DNA of 7,057 nt from contig CABURG010000088.1 in assembly GCA_902493835.1 (NCBI GenBank), positions 1-7,057 of the forward strand, given 5' to 3'. Origin of the DNA: an uncultured Collinsella sp. (GTDB lineage Bacteria > Actinomycetota > Coriobacteriia > Coriobacteriales > Coriobacteriaceae). Shown in pieces: positions 5,631 through 7,057 of the stretch. The position numbers and the translations under genes are program-made. Position 1 is the first letter of the stretch. The number at the start of each line of letters is the position of its first letter. The notes beneath the pieces are model-generated. The model was not told where the DNA came from and searched no databases. It was given only the letters and a program-made list of their open reading frames with translations.

Positions 5631-5638
5631 CTTTACCA
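5607..5638. promoter_or_regulatory. 8-bp dyad spanning both divergent promoters
   Basis: TGGTAAAG (5607-5614) and CTTTACCA (5631-5638) are perfect inverted repeats with a 16-base centre. The left arm covers the -35 of the minus-strand promoter and the centre carries the -10 of the plus-strand promoter. A dimeric repressor or activator bound here could switch the M20 gene and lysA together. No regulator gene is adjacent, so the factor is unknown. Confidence 0.45.
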
Positions 5639-5639
5639 C

Positions 5640-5800
5640 TTGATAGAGGCGCGGGCACGAAGAGCCGCGGGCGAGCCGGCAGGCTTTGACCCCGTGGGGA
5701 GGCGAAACCCGCCGAACTGGGTTTTACGGGCACGAACAACCTGGTGGGCCTGTGGGAAACACCCACAGGACTGTCTGCAGCAATGCGGGAGCGCTATCCG
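5640..5800 (+). ncRNA. Lysine riboswitch (L-box) aptamer
   Basis: The conserved L-box elements appear in order: GATAGAGGCGCG (5642-5653), AAGAG (5660-5664), GGGGAGGCG (5696-5704), CGCCGAA (5710-5716), CTGG (5741-5744), ACTGTC (5770-5775) and GGGAGCGCTATC (5787-5798). P1 is GATAG (5642-5646) with CTATC (5794-5798). Internal helices include CCCGT/ACGGG (5691-5695 with 5726-5730), GGCG/CGCC (5701-5704 with 5710-5713) and CCTGTGGG/CCCACAGG (5749-5756 with 5762-5769). These match the B. subtilis lysC leader element by element. L-box RNAs bind lysine and shut down lysine biosynthesis or uptake genes; this one leads into lysA. Confidence 0.92.
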
Positions 5801-5869
5801 GACATTGGGTCCACGCTATGCGGATTCGATGCGCAGATGGCGCCGTCTGGATAGCGAGGTTTACGGGAC
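5792..5869 (+). promoter_or_regulatory. Expression platform of the lysine riboswitch
   Basis: CGCTATCC (5792-5799) includes the 3' strand of P1 and is exactly complementary to GGATAGCG (5849-5856), which abuts the GAGGT ribosome binding site (5856-5860). A second copy, CGCTAT (5814-5819), can pair with the same ATAGCG, while GTCC (5809-5812) can pair with GGAC (5866-5869) just before the ATG. These pairings exclude one another. With no U-tract present, control is more likely on translation than on termination. Which fold is the lysine-bound OFF state is inferred. Confidence 0.55.
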
Positions 5870-7057
5870 ATGGCATTGACCCCCAACGAGGCATATGCGG
5901 CCAAGCAGCCGTTTGTGGACAAGGAGACACTCGAGCATATCGTCGAGCAGTTCCCCACGCCGTTTCATCTATACGACGAGGCGGGCATCCGCCGCAACAT
6001 GCAAGAAGTGCGCGACGCCTTTGCATGGAACCCGGGCTTTAAGGAATACTTTGCAGTCAAGGCCAACCCCAACCCGGCGCTCATCTCCATTCTCAACGAA
6101 TACCGCTGCGGCTGCGATTGCTCGAGCTATACCGAGCTCATGATCGCCCGCTCGCTGGGTATCACGGGACACGACATCATGTTCTCGTCCAACGATACGC
6201 CGGCTGCCGACTTTGAGCTCGCCGACAAACTGGGTGCCATCGTCAACTTTGACGACATCAGCCACATCGAGTTCTTTGAGCGTGTTGCGGGACCCATCCC
6301 CAAGACGGTCAGCTGCCGCTTTAATCCAGGCGGCCTGTTCCAGCTCTCCAACGGCATCATGGACAACCCGGGCGACTCCAAATATGGCATGACCACCGAG
6401 CAGCTCTTCGAGGCCTTCCGCATGCTCAAGGCCAAGGGCGCCGAGGACTTTGGCATCCACGCATTCCTTGCCAGCAACACTGTCACCAACGACTACTACC
6501 CCAAGCTCGCGCGCATCCTCTTTGAGCTTGCCGTACGCCTGGAGCGCGAGACCGGCGCACACGTCGCCTTCATCAATCTGTCCGGCGGCGTCGGCATCCC
6601 CTACCTGCCCGAGCAGCAGGCCAACGACATTCGCGCCATCGGCGAGGGAGTACACGCGGCATACGACGAGATCCTGGTTCCCGCCGGCATGGGCGATGTG
6701 GCCATCTGCACCGAGATGGGCCGCTTTATGATGGGCCCCTACGGCTGCCTGGTCACCAAGGCCATCCACGAGAAGCAGATCTACAAGGACTATATCGGTG
6801 TCGATGCAAGCGCCGTCGATTTGATTCGCCCTGCCATGTATGGCGCCTACCACCACATTACGGTGATGGGTCAGCCGGGCGGCGCCGACAAGGCCACAGC
6901 GCCCGTCACGAACACCTATGACATCACGGGCAACCTATGCGAGAACAACGACAAGTTCGCTATCGATCGCAAGCTGCCGCATATCGACATGGGTGACCTG
7001 CTTGTAATCCACGATACCGGTGCGCATGGCTACTCCATGGGCTACAACTACAACGGC
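5870..7057 (+). CDS. lysA: Diaminopimelate decarboxylase (3' end outside window)
   Basis: PLP enzyme that decarboxylates meso-diaminopimelate to lysine, the last step of lysine synthesis. 396 residues are visible and the frame is open at the window edge; the family usually ends about 20-30 residues later. The N-terminal alanine-racemase-like barrel has PTPFHLYD (29-36), FAVKANPNP (61-69, Lys64 forming the PLP Schiff base), CGCDCSSYTEL (80-90), RFNPGG (150-155) and the glycine-rich phosphate site NLSGGVG (236-242). The C-terminal part has CTEMGRF (280-286), CENNDKF (357-363) and GAHGYSM (384-390). Where classical LysA has HIGSQ, this protein has HAFLASNT (197-204), and EPGR is replaced by EMGR; both mark a divergent subgroup. 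The ATG at 5870 follows GAGGT (5856-5860) at about nine bases. The lysine riboswitch just upstream independently supports the assignment. Confidence 0.95.
   Translation, partial: MALTPNEAYAAKQPFVDKETLEHIVEQFPTPFHLYDEAGIRRNMQEVRDAFAWNPGFKEYFAVKANPNPALISILNEYRCGCDCSSYTELMIARSLGITGHDIMFSSNDTPAADFELADKLGAIVNFDDISHIEFFERVAGPIPKTVSCRFNPGGLFQLSNGIMDNPGDSKYGMTTEQLFEAFRMLKAKGAEDFGIHAFLASNTVTNDYYPKLARILFELAVRLERETGAHVAFINLSGGVGIPYLPEQQANDIRAIGEGVHAAYDEILVPAGMGDVAICTEMGRFMMGPYGCLVTKAIHEKQIYKDYIGVDASAVDLIRPAMYGAYHHITVMGQPGGADKATAPVTNTYDITGNLCENNDKFAIDRKLPHIDMGDLLVIHDTGAHGYSMGYNYNG

Noticed and set aside
4538..5689. 383-codon open frame on the plus strand
   Set aside because: It is antisense to the M20 enzyme, whose metal ligands are all intact, and extends into the riboswitch. 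The product is Arg/Gly-rich with no recognisable domain.
5640..6042. Short plus-strand open frames across the riboswitch
   Set aside because: They read through the conserved L-box helices and overlap lysA out of frame. A leader peptide is not needed to explain the region.
5969..6856. 295-codon open frame on the minus strand
   Set aside because: It is antisense to lysA, which shows full PLP-enzyme motifs and a riboswitch. It is a GC-driven shadow frame.

Overview
The window looks like chromosomal DNA from a Gram-positive, high-GC gut actinobacterium of the Coriobacteriia, most likely Collinsella or a close relative. I infer this from the GC-rich codon use, the AT-rich intergenic regions, the FxLYD and Hanks-kinase proteins, and a diaminopimelate decarboxylase of the type with a FLASNT motif. 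I could not run a database search, so the genus is a guess. I see no insertion sequence, phage gene, tRNA, rRNA or CRISPR array.

Layout. Bases 1-30 may be the last codons of an upstream gene. Bases 31-264 form an AT-richer regulatory gap with repeated AAGTTGA elements. A plus-strand gene (265-1398) then encodes a secreted protein with PcsB/CwlO-like coiled coils joined to a C-terminal lysozyme/glucosaminidase-like domain. It ends at a strong intrinsic terminator (1409-1438). From there to 5491 everything is on the minus strand. In transcription order the genes are an M20-family metallo-amidohydrolase (5491 to 4304), a small three-helix membrane protein (4301 to 3978), a membrane-anchored FxLYD-domain protein (3813 to 3370), a helix-turn-helix regulator (3337 to 2915) and a membrane-anchored Ser/Thr protein kinase (2816 to 1437). 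The first pair is almost certainly co-transcribed, with 2 bases between the genes. FxLYD and the regulator are 32 bases apart. The kinase follows after about 100 bases that hold a GC-rich hairpin.

Right end. Bases 5492-5869 separate the M20 gene from a divergent plus-strand lysA (diaminopimelate decarboxylase), which runs off the window. The gap contains overlapping back-to-back promoter candidates, an 8-bp dyad across both of them, and a clear lysine riboswitch (L-box). Downstream of the aptamer lie sequences that can pair in mutually exclusive ways around the lysA ribosome binding site.

How the parts may work together. LysA with its L-box is a classic lysine-feedback unit. The M20 enzyme next door could serve the same pathway, for example as an N-acetyl-diaminopimelate deacetylase, but its substrate cannot be read from the sequence. 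The kinase, regulator and FxLYD cluster looks like an envelope-linked signalling module. The clearest unexplained structure is a perfect 14-bp inverted repeat in the FxLYD leader, whose 3' arm is the ribosome binding site itself.
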